The notes below the pieces were generated by a model, which was not told where the DNA came from, searched no databases, and was given only the letters and a program-made list of their open reading frames with translations. A stretch of 64,000 nt of DNA from Halichondria panicea (lineage: Eukaryota > Porifera > Demospongiae > Suberitida > Halichondriidae). Shown here one piece after another: positions 47,195 to 60,961 of the stretch (position 1 is the stretch's first letter; the number at the start of each line of letters is the position of its first letter). The position numbers and the translations under genes are program-made. The stretch covers positions 9,069,122-9,133,121 of the forward strand of contig NC_087377.1 in assembly GCF_963675165.1 (NCBI RefSeq), given 5' to 3'.

Positions 47195-50100
47195 TCATAG
47201 GCTACATTGTGAAGAATCAAAATGAGTATACGCAAACTCAACTCCGAACTGTTCCCCCACAATATAGTCTCTGTATTGTCCCTGGATAACTGGATCATTT
47301 GGTGATTCAATCTCAAATATCCCTCCACCCTGTCGATTACCCCCGTACAAACAGTACTCTTTCCCTCGTCTGTCCCACGTTGGAGAGTGCAGGAAGGTCA
47401 CAAAACGACGAGGGGGTGTGTTCGGATAGTTGACAGCCAGGATGTAGGTATCATCTCGTGTGCTGCCGTCAGAGAGAGAGCCCAAGTAGCGCTCGATGGT
47501 GATCGGAACATTACAAAACTGACCTGTAGCAAATAAGTGCATGATGTAAACACTGTAGTACACTTCCTGTAATCGTAACCATGTTCTACCTTATAAGGTT
47601 ACTATTATAGACGAATTTTATTGTTTTCAGATTTTTCTGTTAGGTACTAATTTTGGCAGATACAGTAGACTCTCGTTAATGGGACCATGCAGCTTGGCCG
47701 GAATAGCGAGGTGGCTGCAGCTCAGGAAATAGCCGCGGCTTAAAAACGACCTTACCTCGAATCTAATGACTACTTTTGCGGTTCTTGTCTCGAGGATAAT
47801 GTAGAATAATGAATCATTTTGTTCTCTATTTAAGTGTAATTCAATTTTATTTGCTAAACCATACCCAAAACGTCATATCTGGCCGTAATACACGTATAAA
47901 ATTACATTGAAAACCCTGTTTGGGACAGCCAGCACTGGCCGGTAACCGGAATAGCGAGTGGCCGTACTTCAGGGTGAGTTTTGTGCAGTAAACATATAGC
48001 TAGCATTCCGTGCCAAGCCAAATGGCCGGTATATCGAGGTGGCCGTACTTCAGGGAGCCGGAATAGCGAGAGTCTACTGTATTGTTTCATGAGATTCATG
48101 TGTTTTATTATTAGCGCAGACATAATTAAAAATTCGATTACACATTTATAATACAGTATAGCGCGAAATTTTCGAGGCACTTATATTTCGTGGAATAAAA
48201 GCATTTCTTTGCACAATGTTTGCACAATGCTCGTGGAAGGACTGCTTACCAGAAGCCACGCCTTTAATTTTTGCACTAGCAGATAATTCTAACAATTTTC
48301 GTGTAGGACTGCTAACCCATAAAATCGAATCAGCAAACATTAAGCCCCTTGAAAATGTCGCACTACTGTATAGCGGGTAATTTTCGTGGGGTAAAAAATT
48401 CGTTCAACTCGAGAAACGGTGGTTTTCGTGAGTAAAAATTTCTTTTAGTCTCTCGTTGCCTGCACTGCATTCCTACGTTCCGATAAGCCACACCTACGTT
48501 AAAATTTCGTGGAGGTCAGCTTGCCCACAAAAATATTGCCCACGAAAATAACGAATATTTTATCCCACGAAAATTAATCGCTATACGGTATACGGTAGTA
48601 ACATTAAGGGACATACACCCGGAGTCAGGACGGTGTCCTATAATTATTTTCGCGAGTATTAATTTCTTCTATTTCTGCTGAGAGTAAAATCGAAAAAATT
48701 TGTACTCGCAGATTATTAGAAATTGCAATGAATCTCATTAAAACCACTTGCGAGTAAATAGAAACGTTATGATTTCACAACTTGAAAGAATTAGCAGAAT
48801 TTATAATACCAGCAAAATGAGTGAAATAGCAAACAAAATCTACCTGTGAAAATATGTCACCCTAAGGTAAATTGTGTGTGACAAAAGCCATAAAATAGAC
48901 CCCAAAATTGACAGGGTGTATAAAGCAGCAAAGGCCACCTCTGTAAATGGCCGAAATGTTGATCCTCAATGGGGCTACGTTGTATAACTGATTGAGTGTA
49001 CACAATGGCACTGCATCGTTAAGGAATTAATGTTTAGCTTAACATAATTTTATGAGAGTATAAGGTATTTAGCCATCACTTACCCAGTAGACCATGAGCC
49101 GATTCGCGAATATTAAGTCCACAAGCAATCACAAAGTGAATCATACTAACATTGACCACAATATCGGGCTCTCCCAGTTCAGGGTACCCCCTCAGCTCTG
49201 CCTGCTCACAAAACACCCACATCACCAAATCAAGGTCTTGATAATTAGGGGCAGAGATTCTAACACGATTCCGATACATTCTCACAGATATTCCAGCACT
49301 TGTGTAAGTCTCATCAAGCACAGATCCATCGATTGATGCTTGACAGTTTCCAACACAGACTAAAATGTTTCAACAAATCCTGTCAAGTCCGGCTGCTCGA
49401 ACCGTTATCTCATCAATGATATTGGAACTGAGTTGTGGATTTGCTCACTGGTAATGTGCATTCACACTAATACAGGAGTCGGACACGAGGTTAAAGTATT
49501 CGTCTGCTTGACCATAGATTTCAAAGCAAAGGTTGATAACTTCATTTTCTCCGAGATTGATATTGCTCTGCAGTGCACTGGTGTTGGTGAGGTAGAGTGG
49601 TACGGTCATCAGTGGATCTCCAATTACAGAATCATTTACTCGACGAACATTTGTAACTGCATGAGGGAGAAGAAACATAAATCAACCTGTAACTGAGAGT
49701 ATGAACAGTGACCAGCCTAAGACAATTGATTATATTAAGTGCCCTTGTCACAAGGCCGATTATTTTCACGCTAGCAGGAGTGTATTAAGAGGAGTCATCC
49801 AACTGTAGCAGTTGTAGTGTAAACCAGGTTACGGTACGAGTATGTCATACCACGTCACTATCAGACTGCATCTTAAGTGGGTGCGTAGGTGTAGAGTTAA
49901 AAATGATATCAGCATACACGCACATAGCCTCGATCCCAGGCCGCACTTTCCACTTCACTTAGGGAAGTGGGCCTGGTATTGACTGCTTGCGCATGCGCTA
50001 ATATCCCCCCGGTATCTGGGGGCTTTGGATAACATCGTATATGTTCAGTAAAACTATGACATCACAACGAACGGAAGTGGATTGAAGGAAGTAGATAGAA

Positions 50101-53100
50101 AGAGGTTTCTAGCCCATCAGATAGCATTCTCTGATAGCTACCTTTAGCCTGCTATGTTAACAAAAGACTCACAGCCTGCAACAGTGTGGATGACGATCGT
50201 CTGAACGGAGTGAAAGCTGACAAGAGCCTATATGGACGACAGGCCACGCCCATTTAACACTAATTTTGGTGAAAGTCTACTACTGCTACTGATTCTATCA
50301 GAAGAAAATAGCTGTACAACAAACCTACACAGCTCTGTCTCTAGCTAGCTAGCTATATAGCTCTGTGTATGACTTTTAGGATTTTTCTCTGATGAATCCA
50401 GTATTATAGGAAATTTTACGGGGAAAAATATCCAATAATTTGGCGCATGCGCAAGCAGTCAGTAGCAGGCCTTCTTTTCTATGAAGGCCAGTGAAGGAGG
50501 CTAACACGCACATGGTCTGCTGTGGTTTGTACCTCCAGCCCACATTTAATTTTATTCATGGCTAACAATTTACACAACTACAAGTGTTAGTGACGGATTC
50601 AGTCCGATATGTAAAATGGAATGTGCATGGGAGTCGCATACTCCTCTTCATACACTCCTGACGCTAGGCATGTCCAAAAAATGGTAAATGCTTGCAGCAT
50701 CAAACTTAGTTTCTATACTGTCCCAATTGAATGTCACTTGGATAGATATTGAAGTTGCCCTGAATATATAACGTCCATTTAGTGGAAGGGGCCGGGCAGG
50801 GGTGAACTTCCCCCCCCCCCAAATGTTGTAGAATAATGATATCGTCAGATCATTACTATAAGTACAACATTATTAGTACGCTTACGCGCGCCCAAACCTT
50901 CCCCCCCAAACTTTTAATCCTAGCGATTAACCCTGATAATGCGACCAGGACGACCAGACCAGATGGTGGAACATTTTCCCAAAACATCTGTCATTAAATG
51001 AAATTTGCTAGTATGGTCATGCACTTTATGATGTGGCTGAACGTTTGGCTATACGTAGGAACAATTATACCGATCTAGGCGTGCAGCACAACAATATTGA
51101 CATACCTGGATTTTGACAGTTCACTCCGTTGTAATTGAAGGGGCATGTGCAAATATAGGATCCAGCTAGTAGCGCACAGCTTCCATTGTTCTCACATGGA
51201 CTAATGTCACAATCCATTACGAGGGACGCGTCACACCTGACCCCAGTGTAGCTGACGGAGCAGCTGCAGGTATTTGTGGCAATGCAAGCCCCGTTGAGGC
51301 GTGGTGGATCACATACAGCTGTGCGTGTGTGTGTGTGTGTGTGTGTTTGAGAACGTGTACAAAGGTATAGGTGCAAAATTCCTGATCATATATATTTCAC
51401 GTACGCGCTAAAATAGTACAGGATGAGTTGGTGCTTTCATTCGCAGAATGTATCTCAGCAGGAGTCTAAAAATTATTTTGATGAATTAATGTGCATATTA
51501 TAATTATATAGCACCGTAATAAAGGCTTAAGCACCACTGTAATCTTAGATCCGAACTAGACATGCTTTTTCTGGCCAATCCTAGCAATTAAGTTTTACAT
51601 TGCAAATGTTTTGTAGTCTGCATGGTGCATTGTATTGCTTTTGGGTATAGAATTAAGAAATGTGCATTGCTTACTTGGTCGGGAAATGTTCACAATATCT
51701 TCAAACTCCTGTCCTCCATTGAGGGTCGAGAGTCCGACCATGGTGTTTTCAGTTGTGGCTATATCAAACCGACAGAAAAAGTCATCCCCACAGAGGTCAT
51801 CTGCTTCCTGCTCTAAGGATGAATTAGAAAATACTACCTCGAATGTCGGTTCAAAGTTCGGGAAGGTGTAGTTAGCCCAGCTCTCACCCTCAGGATATGT
51901 GAAAAGACTGTCTTGTGGCCTGTTAATACTCCCTGCATGTAACATTATAATTATTAACGTTAACGACAAACGAAAATAGTACAAAGCTGACACCTGTTGA
52001 GTTCAACCGCATAATGATCTCTATTACCTACACAAAGTTAATGCCAGATTTGGGGAGGGCAGAGAGTATCACAACTTTTTTCGTGGCTACATTATATTAT
52101 ACTCACACATAACTCCAAACATTTCATGGATGGTCTTCAAGTCCGCATCCAGCGAAAGGGGATTCCCGGTATGTGGTGTGAGGTCATCAGCTGTGTCCCC
52201 ATTGTAGTTTCCTATTAACCCTTGGGTTCTTCCTTTCCATAAAATGGGAAAACTCACTAACAGAATTGATAAGAAACCATTCTCTTCTCTGACTTCAATA
52301 TACGCTCCGCTATTGAATCTCGCAAAAAGTTTATTTCCATCTTTTTCGACAGCCACTCCATTGAACTGTTGAAGAGACACTTCAGTAAAATCGATAAATG
52401 TTCCATTTATAAGAGCATCAGGGTCATCGGAAAAACCAATTTGAAACTGGATTATACTAGAACCGTCGCTCATAGCAACAGCGGAGAAGACAGAAGCTCC
52501 AACTGGGTCTCCCTGAGGATTCACAGCTTGGGTCATTCGTCCCTGAAATGAGAAGATGTCATCCACTTGAGCTATCAGGTACTCTCCCTTGCCGTTAAAG
52601 GTGTACTTAAATCCATCCAGAGTCACAATGTGGGGATCTCCATAGACACATGCTGCGTATAATAATGGGAAACACTGTATACATCGTTAAGTCATCACTA
52701 TCTAACAATAATTATAGACCTAACAATATGGACCACTATATATACATGTACAAGGGAGGAAAAAGTTATTTCTAGATCTTTATCTATGATTATACTTACC
52801 AGGATTGGGTGGGTTATATCCTTCTCCATTGTCGGAAGGACGCTTCTGATAATAGGCATCACAATTACTAAGGGGTCCAAAGCAGCAGAGAAAAACAGGA
52901 AGGACATCTTCTAGGAAATGGCCAAGAAAATTTTGTGGGGAAACTTTGTCAACTGAGCCTCCTCCTGGGGCACCCACCAACAGGTTTCCACTTTTTTCAT
53001 AACAACATTGCTGTCCAGCACCTGAGGGACTATATAGAGAATATACTAGTTGGACAAAGTGTAATATTAAATGATAGTGTATATTTAGTAAAGGACCATA

Positions 53101-56100
53101 TAATTATATTAATAAGTTGCAAACACCACTCTAATTCCTCTGTAACATCATTAACTATAGCCACCCTGCTTTTCCTAAGCAGTTGCATGCATGGTTTTTG
53201 CCATATAAAAAACTGGTACTGAAAATATCCATCCACCTTGCCTCTCTTGATCTGAAGCAGGTCTCCGATCCAACGTGAAAGACGTATCTGCTTAAAATGA
53301 TATTTATACCAGAATCCTCAACAAAGCCACTATTAAATAACCTAGCTTGAGTGACCCTAGGTGGACAAGGGGGGAGTTCATCAAGAAGGTTTTTACCGAT
53401 ATCTGTAGGCTGCTCATTGCACCAAGCTTCACATCTTAATCGGAGATTATTACTACTCATGTAATACAGAATTGGCGTCCACAGAGTGACTCTATATTTA
53501 CCAACAACCGGACAATCGGCCTTATTTGTTGCAGTACATCTCCAGAAAAATCTCCAATCCTAACTTGAATTGCAATTGGTCGTACAGCCATGTTATTATT
53601 GGTACGCACACTGAGAATTGGGATTACCACATTTGCTTGCCCAACATTTGGTAAACCTGATGCTAGTATCTCAACATCTTCCCATTCTCCTGTGTTCATA
53701 TCAAACTCAACAAGAACAATATTGACTTTGTAGAAGGACGGGTCTTCGGCATGAGAGGGAAGAAGATTAAAAGGATTCCAAGTTATCAAGATTTCGGTTT
53801 GAGGAAGAATGACTGGAATGTTCAAATTGTGCTGTACCTCAGTACTGTCTTCAATGTGTACTGGAAAAGGAATAGCCACATGCATGCGCGCAGTGTAACA
53901 TAATTATTAATGCACGGTGACGAGAGTTATACATAACTAAAATGCTTCAACATGCATACACTTCACGTATATAATTATAATATTATAATTATGCACTTAA
54001 TTACTATAAATTATACATAATAGCTTACATATAATTGCTACAAGAATGTAATTTTGTTCGTATATACCTGCATAGAATCGAGTGCCAATGTCATACTTCA
54101 ACGTTCCATTCTTATTTGTGACAACGACACGAAGAGTTTTTGATCCAGGCTCTAAAAATGCCGGTGACACACAAACAGCCACAACAGTTGGATTCTCATC
54201 TAGCTCTAAAAGCCCCACATCGGCATCCACTGTATCGAATCCTTCGTATTGACAAGTTATGTTGTCAGATTCCTCTAAGCATGTGCTGGTAATGGAGACT
54301 GCAGTTCCTCCAAGCATGTTTCCAACTCTTGGGGTGATCACAAGTGAAGCTGTGTGTTCAATCATTATAATGATCTATACACATTGAAAATTACGGCAGA
54401 TTAAACCAGGAATTTACTTGGTATTGCATTCATGCACACATAATTATACTTATGCGTTGTAAGAAAGTAAAATGCACTTGTCCGTAGATGGCTTAGTTTA
54501 GATTTTAGTAAAATAATTAGGTAGGAAGTATATTGGTACCAGCAAAGAGTAGAGTGTAACTGTATAGCTACTCACTAAACTGCTCTTCTTGGGCACTTTA
54601 TAAAATTGCGAACACGTGATATTTGAGCATGCTGCTTAAACTCTTCGCTATGGGCTATGGGTGGACGCAGAGCAAAGGAGGTACGACAAGGGTATATACC
54701 TCAATTAGGTAGGCTTGGTTACGTGCAACATTCAACAGTAGAGTCATTGTTGCACGTGACTAAAATACGTAAGGGTATATATCACTCCTCTGAGGGTTGG
54801 ACATATATTACGCCCTGAGGCATAAAATTACAAATTGCCAGTAAACTATATAATATACCAGTGAAAAATGTACTTATAAAAAAAATGTATGTTGTATAAC
54901 GGATTGGAGTTACGTATGCTCTTGCCGAATTTCTTGTTTCCACGCTTTTTGCCATGTTCCCGCGGCCAATCCTAGCAACTTTTTACATTGAAAATGTTTT
55001 GTGGGACTTGTGTATATAAAGGCTTACTATTTTCCATGTCCTCAGGGTCAGAGCATCGTGCAATATCACCGTTGACTTGAAATGTCCATACACCCGGTAT
55101 GTTCACATTGGTAGTGGAATCAATATTCATGATTCTGTTGGTCAGTGAGCCTGGCACACTATATAGAACCTCTTCCCATCACCAGCATTGAATCCAACTT
55201 GTGCAGGGGTTCCCCCAAATCCATTGGTGCTCCCTGAGGCATCTTCTTTGGTCCATTGCATCTCACCATCAGCGTATAAGAACTTGACAAAAGAGGAAGT
55301 TCCATCTGTCATAAGCACAAACTGAAATGTTGCAATCTGTGTCGGAGAAGGGTGAAAAGTAAAAAAAAACGGCATTTTGCACTGTGAAAATTGCTATGAA
55401 AATTACTAGGAAATTGGAAACCACTTGAAAATTTCTATAGGATTGGCCGCGGGCAAGCACCAAAGAGTATCAAAACAAGCGAGGAGGAGACAAACCATAC
55501 ACTTAAGTACAACTACTCACAAATTTGTGGTATTCTACTCTCTAGGTTACAGGCACTGTATAGTAAATTTTAACCAATCATATAAGCTAAAGGTGCTGTG
55601 TTTCAAATGCTTGGTAAGTCTAATTGCATGGTAATGTCCGAGAATGAGACCTGCACGCATGCTGTAAAGGAAGGAGCTGTACAATAACTGAACTGCTGCA
55701 TCTGCGTGCATTTACGGGCATGTCACAGTCATGCCCATCTCATAAGTGATATAATGAACACTAAAATACATAATTATTACGAACAGTAATGATATTCGTG
55801 AGTCAAACCTAAGAGGTCATGCGTCGGTGATCAGAAAATATCCATGCATTGTCCGGGGTTTTATTTCTTCGGAACTGTTATTTGTTTGGAATTGGAATCT
55901 TTACGCATAGAAAAACCCAAGCATTATTGCTGATTGCTGATTGCGCATGCTATAGAAATGGGCGAGATCACGACTTAGTAATAACAAACCATGCAGTGTT
56001 GCAAGTGTATAGTTTATAAACAGAGCTGCGCTAGTGCTGATAGCTAAATTAGTTTAATAGTTGTCTGCATGTCAGGCCAGGGGGGTGCTCAACCCCACTG

Positions 56101-58006
56101 ATGAGCTCCGTGCTAGACACGCTACTAGATCTAGCCAGCAACTTCATCTGAAAGCAATCTAGATATCGAGGTTAGACTTTTTTTAAGTGCTCTATTAATT
56201 TCTGTGTCGTCAAAGATGAATCGCAATGCTATACACGCTTGCAATCTATGTTTAAGAACAACTATTGTTATATAGAACACGCTTTTTTTCAATATACCTA
56301 CCCGGCCAGTGTGTCCAACTCTATCCCAAGTGGCAATGAAAACAAAAATTGGAAGGAATCTTCTCGAAAAAGACGTCATTACATCGTTTCTAGCTCGTCT
56401 TAGAACATCGTTATCTTGCGTCTCCCTGTTGTACACAGTACCTGTTCCATTTGTATCCACGTCAGCCCAATACGGGGCAATCAAAAACAATCCGGACAAC
56501 GGAAATGATTGAGGAATGACAGTTGAGACTGCAGCATCAAAGGAGATAACTCCATTTGTGTTCACCTGAAGTAGCAAAATATGTATAGAGCATTAATAGT
56601 TGTGAGGGACCCGATTTGCTATCAATATAATTATAGGTATATTGGAGTGCATGCAGATAGTAAAAAATACACAGAATGGTATGAGATGGACCACACACAT
56701 ATTTTCAATGAATAAGCAAATAACACTTAATTATTTGACGGCGAAAGTGTCTGCGTATAGTCAATAATTATTTTACACAATCAAACCAGAATGTAATTTA
56801 CTCAAGATAACTTAACTTGATAAGACTAAGAATAACATATAAATTATGAAGAATAACAAGATAACTCAACTTGGAGCATTAATAGTTGTGAGGGACCCGA
56901 TTTGCTATCAGTATAATTATAGGTATATTGGAGTGCATGCAGATAGTAAAAAATACACAGAATGGTATGAGATAGACCACACACATATTTTCAATGAACA
57001 AGCAAATGACACTTAATTATTTGACGGCGAAAGTGTTTGCGTATAGTTAATGATTATTTTACACAATCAAACCAGAATGTAATTTACTCAAGGCGCATAT
57101 AGTACTGTACAACAGGTATATGTCGAGGGAATAAATTTTCACGGATTAAATTTTCGTAATTATCAGCCTTTTGGCGCATGCATGTATGCGATATTAGTAT
57201 TATTATTCGTGGATATAAAATGTTTGCAGTGCATGCTAAATCAGCAAACACCGCGAATAATATATCCGCTATAACTATAACCGCTATAGTTTAAATTACC
57301 AACTTTTACATTACAAATACATCCTATAATTTATGCCTGGAGGTATATTCAGTCAGCTGACTGAGTGTGCATGTGTTTGATTTTGAGAGGGAGTATAAAA
57401 GGTGTCACTATAAACTATATGGGAGGATTTTGGCTTTCCATCGTCATCCTACCAAACTCAATGAAAGCACGAATTGTACGCGGTGCTTTCATTGAGTTTG
57501 GTAGGACGACGATGGGAAGCCAAAATCTTCCCATAACTATATAATTATATTATATAGTTATTATATATAACTATATAATTATATTATAAATACTTTTGTA
57601 AGTAAAACTGACTGCTATGGCATCAAAAACACACCTTTTTATAAGCGCCACAATTATATTCTACAAGCGCTTCTTTGTACACCTAGTTCAGTCTGCATGA
57701 GCTGGCATTAACTATATACGGTTAACACTAAGCTTGCATACTTATACATTATAGTTGTATAAAAAGGTTAGCATTATGGTGTTGCTGTTGGTAACACAAA
57801 TAACTTACAAACAGGTTAGTATACTGCTTTTCAAAGTAAGAGAATGAGCCAAACTGTAGAGTGATCTGTTTAGATGATCCATCATCGTTTGAGGGCACAG
57901 TCGTATCCCCTGAATTTTGCCCAAAGGAATAAAACTCCTCCCGTGGAATAGCCAGCGAACAAGTCACAAACGACAGCAAAAAGATGATTGTCTTTTTACC
58001 TTCCAT
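47195..58006 (-). CDS. secreted NIDO-IPT-AMOP-VWD-EGF protein (SUSD2/mesh-like)
   Basis: Exons on the minus strand: 58006-57809 (signal peptide, KTIIFLLSFVTCSLA), 56565-56302 and 55336-55028 (NIDO), 54349-54068 (IPT/TIG-like), 53860-53237 and 53029-52800 (AMOP: CEAWCNEQPTDIG, PPCPPRV, GAGQQCCYEKSGNL), 52652-52107 (VWD: VYGDPHIVTLDGFKYTFNG, GLIGNYNGDTADDL), 51932-51675, 51318-51106 (two EGF), 49656-49449, about 49357-49084 and 47523-47195 (C-terminal module, AHGLLG|GQFCNVPITIE). Phases agree except for two indels (see findings) and an unresolved junction before 49357. No transmembrane segment is visible, so it is probably secreted. Relatives act in cell adhesion or barrier structures. Several MITEs lie in its introns. 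Confidence 0.8.
47663..48079. mobile_element. Tigger-like MITE, intronic
   Basis: CAGTAGACTCTCGTTAATGG...GAGAGTCTACTG with flanking TA. It is the reverse-oriented relative of 44086-44514. Confidence 0.9.
48369..48585. mobile_element. TTTTCGTGG-type MITE, intronic
   Basis: Starts near TAGCGGGTAATTTTCGTGGG and ends near CCCACGAAAATTAATCGCTA. Inverse copy of 37330-37532. Confidence 0.8.
49925..50503. mobile_element. 579-bp MULE-like MITE
   Basis: TAGCCTC...GAGGCTA ends; subterminal GACTGCTTGCGCATGCGC inverted pair. The 9-bp duplication ACACGCACA lies at 49916-49924 and 50504-50512. It sits between exons of the secreted-protein gene. Confidence 0.9.
54895..55010. mobile_element. fragments of the 12.7 kb MITE family
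   Basis: 54895-55010 and the inverse at about 55380-55490 match the TIR region of 12698-13709 (GGCCAATCCTAGCAA, TTTCTTGTTTCCACGCTTTT). The pair flanks one NIDO exon, so that exon may lie between two copies or inside one element; not resolved. Confidence 0.65.
55499..55560. repeat. end fragment of the foldback element
   Basis: Matches the last 60 bp of the arm at about 32203-32255 (GTACAACTACTCACA, TCTACTCTCTAG) with a few changes. Confidence 0.75.
56588..57092. repeat. 219-bp direct duplication in an intron, spacing 286 bp
   Basis: 56588-56806 and 56874-57092 are near-identical head-to-tail copies (for example TTGACGGCGAAAGTGT), separated by 67 bp of AT-rich DNA. It lies in the first intron of the secreted-protein gene. 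Confidence 0.95.
57421..57532. repeat. 50-bp-arm hairpin with 12-bp loop
   Basis: 57421-57470 and 57483-57532 are inverse copies with only a few mismatches (TTTCATTGAGTTTGGTAGGA). It is intronic and would form a strong stem-loop in DNA or RNA. Confidence 0.92.
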
Positions 58007-58265
58007 GGTTCTCAAAGTTGTAGAATCAGTCACCTGGCCCAGATCCCAGAGCAGAGGAGGCAATTTCAGTGCACTAATTCGGTCCTGTAACTCTACATGT
58101 AAATCTATCCCATAAATAACCGCATGCTGGTAGCCACTGACCACATGCATGAATGCGCAGTCCAGGTTGACCACAAACCACAAGTTTTAATGCTCAAAAA
58201 CACTTAACAGTTGTAGCTGTAGGGTGCACTGCCATTAATTTTGTCTCAATTAATCTGCATGACGT

Positions 58266-58423
58266 TTACAGAGATTTCAGCTAGGTTGGTTGGTCGAAGT
58301 TAAAAGTTGAAGTGCAGCCATCTCACACTGTGTATGTTTTACTTCACTAATCCAATTAGTGGTCATGGTTGACTGCACTTTAACTTTTAACTTCTGCCAA
58401 CCAACTTGAAATCCTCTATATCA
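58266..58423. mobile_element. MITE related to 37040-37268
   Basis: The ends (AGTTAAAAGTTGAAGTGCAG and inverse) match the 37 kb copy; the GT array is absent here. Confidence 0.8.
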
Positions 58424-60603
58424 ATGATATAATTATCTCTAAGCTTGAAATTATAGGTGTTAATAATCATAATCATGGGATGGATTTTAAATCAGTAAAA
58501 AACTGGGATCATAATTATAGATATGAGAATATCAAGTATTTTATCACATGATGGTTTTTTTTAGGTAACTGATAATTATTGCAATGTGAAAAAATGGCTA
58601 GAATTGGATGCATGGGGAAACACCAAAAAGTGTTGAGATTAGGTTTCACTAAAACTGTATTATTATGCCCCACAAATAATTGGAGAAGTAAACCTCATCC
58701 CACCATGGAGCAATGTGAAAAATTGCAATCCACATTTTTTGGTGCTTTTCCAGAACACTCGCAAATTTCGAAAAAATGCACATATTCAAACGTTATAACA
58801 GATTGGGCTCTCCAGCTCATTTCCAAGTTTTTGGTATCTCCCCAGTCCCCAAGCCAATTCTAGCAAATTTTGTGCAGATTGCAACATACTTTTTTGTTCA
58901 GAAAAATGTGATAGCAACAAAACATGAGACATTCTCGGAATTTTTGACTGGTTCATAAATCAATGCTCAGATTTATAAATCAGTTGTGTGATATTTAAAC
59001 CCTTGCTTACATTTATTATTTTATTGTACCAACACATAATTATATATATATATACATAAATCGATCCATGCTTTAAAGGTGTATCGATGACGACGATGAG
59101 ACTATAAATAATTATCGACCCCCCCCCCCCATTGACAGTAAATAATTATTGCCATGCAGAACAATTCTATAGCTGTGTTGTAGTTGAGTTCGTATTGCCA
59201 TTCAATGCGGCATTTTCGGCAGACCAAGACGGAGATATCACGAATAGTCTAGTAGAGAAAAAATGGATCTATTCTTCAGGAAAGTCGAGCTATATATAAT
59301 TATAATTAGCAGAGCCATTCTACATAGTAGCATACGATGCATGCATGGTAGTTTAATAATTATTATAACTCACCATAATTCTAGTAGTTATAGCTTTGCA
59401 GCTTTGAGTGATATAGAAGTATATTATGCTTGACCAATTATACTGTATTTGGGTGGTATTAGCACTGCATGTTATTAGAGGTGTGCCGCTTTTAGCCACA
59501 TTTTGGGGGATTTGTATTACCGTATTGTAATGTTTTGGACTTATTCCTAACCTGGTATTTACCTTATTGATTTTTGTAGTCATATCCGGTTGGGCATTGC
59601 GCTCTGCGCAGCCGGCTGTATTGTTCAACTTATTATGCAATGTTTTGTAATCACCTGAGTCTCGATAATATATGATCTTTTAACCAAGACAATAAAGATA
59701 GCCGTGTGCACAGCAATAGTGTAGCAGTAAACCTAGCTACTACATAACACGTATATAATTATTAAATGCTAGAAATATTATATGCAAGCGTGAAATAATA
59801 TTATTATGGCAAGAACGTTATGCGATATTTATTTTATGCTCTCGTTAAATCATGGTCAGTGCAGTTTAGCGAGCGAAGTGGCTGCATTTCAGAAAATAGC
59901 AGTGGCTAAAATAATTATTCATCTAATGGCTATTATTATAATTTGCGGTACAGTACAATAATGACTTGTAAATTGAGTTGTACATGTATGATGTACCCTT
60001 ACATGCACGAGTCACACCGGCTCATAAGAAAACAATCGGGTAGACAATTTGAGAGAAAAAATTAATTTGGAAAGGCCTATATAGCCAGAACGCAAGCAAG
60101 AACGCTTAGGTTAGATCGCAAAGTCTCGCTCAACATTTCACCCAAAAATGAGATAATAATGAAGGAATATTAAGGGATTAGCTGTTGCTAAATTTCTTGT
60201 CCTAACAATGTTACACCTTGCAAAATGTTTTTTAGTCTGATATAAAATTATGATAATTACGCAGGGACTCAATTATATAATATTAATTTTGACTAATTTT
60301 GTACAGCTTAGGACAGCGACGTTGAATCAATTGCCGTAGACTAATTTTGTAGTTTTAATTTCCGTATGATGCTCTTCAATACGAAAATAACCCGCTATAT
60401 CGTTTTTTGCAATGCAATACAACTTCACTGCATATAGGCGATTGAAATGGAGAAATTGCGAAGAATTATAGACACACAAGCACTTTTCTTTATTGGGACG
60501 GAACTCAGCGTTGATTAATCACACCCAAAATTAATTGCTTAAGTAAATGTACATGTAATTCTTGCATGGTCATGTGCCGTAGTTTTGTACAAACTATCAA
60601 ATA
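58424..60603. other. no gene seen; MITE fragments
   Basis: 58575-58890 holds diverged fragments of the 12.7 kb MITE family. 59840-59960 is a diverged piece of the Tigger-like MITE (GTGGCTGCATTTCAGAAAAT). A C run is at 59120-59129. Otherwise unassigned AT-rich DNA. Confidence 0.5.
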
Positions 60604-60961
60604 CAGTAGACTCTTGTTAATCCGGCCACCCTTGGGACAGTATTTACAGCTTGGCTGAAATAGCGAGGTGACTGCATTTCAGAAATAGCCGCAGCTAAAA
60701 ATGACCCTACCTCGAATCTAGTGACTAATTTTGCGGCTCTGTTTCAAGGATAATGAATCATTACTTTCCATATCCAATTTTATCTGCCACACCACACCCA
60801 AAACATCATACCCGGCCGTAAAAAACCTACTTTGGGAAAGCCACACAACCAACCGGTTTATGGAATAGCGAGTGGCCGCAGCAAGTTTTGTGTAGTAAAC
60901 ATCTGGCTAACAATCTGTGCCATACTAAATGGCCGTACTGTAGAGAGTGAGAGTCTACTGT
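60604..60961. mobile_element. diverged Tigger-like MITE
   Basis: CAGTAGACTCTTGTTAATCC...GAGAGTCTACTG with TA on both sides. It is shorter and more diverged than the 44 and 47 kb copies. Confidence 0.85.
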
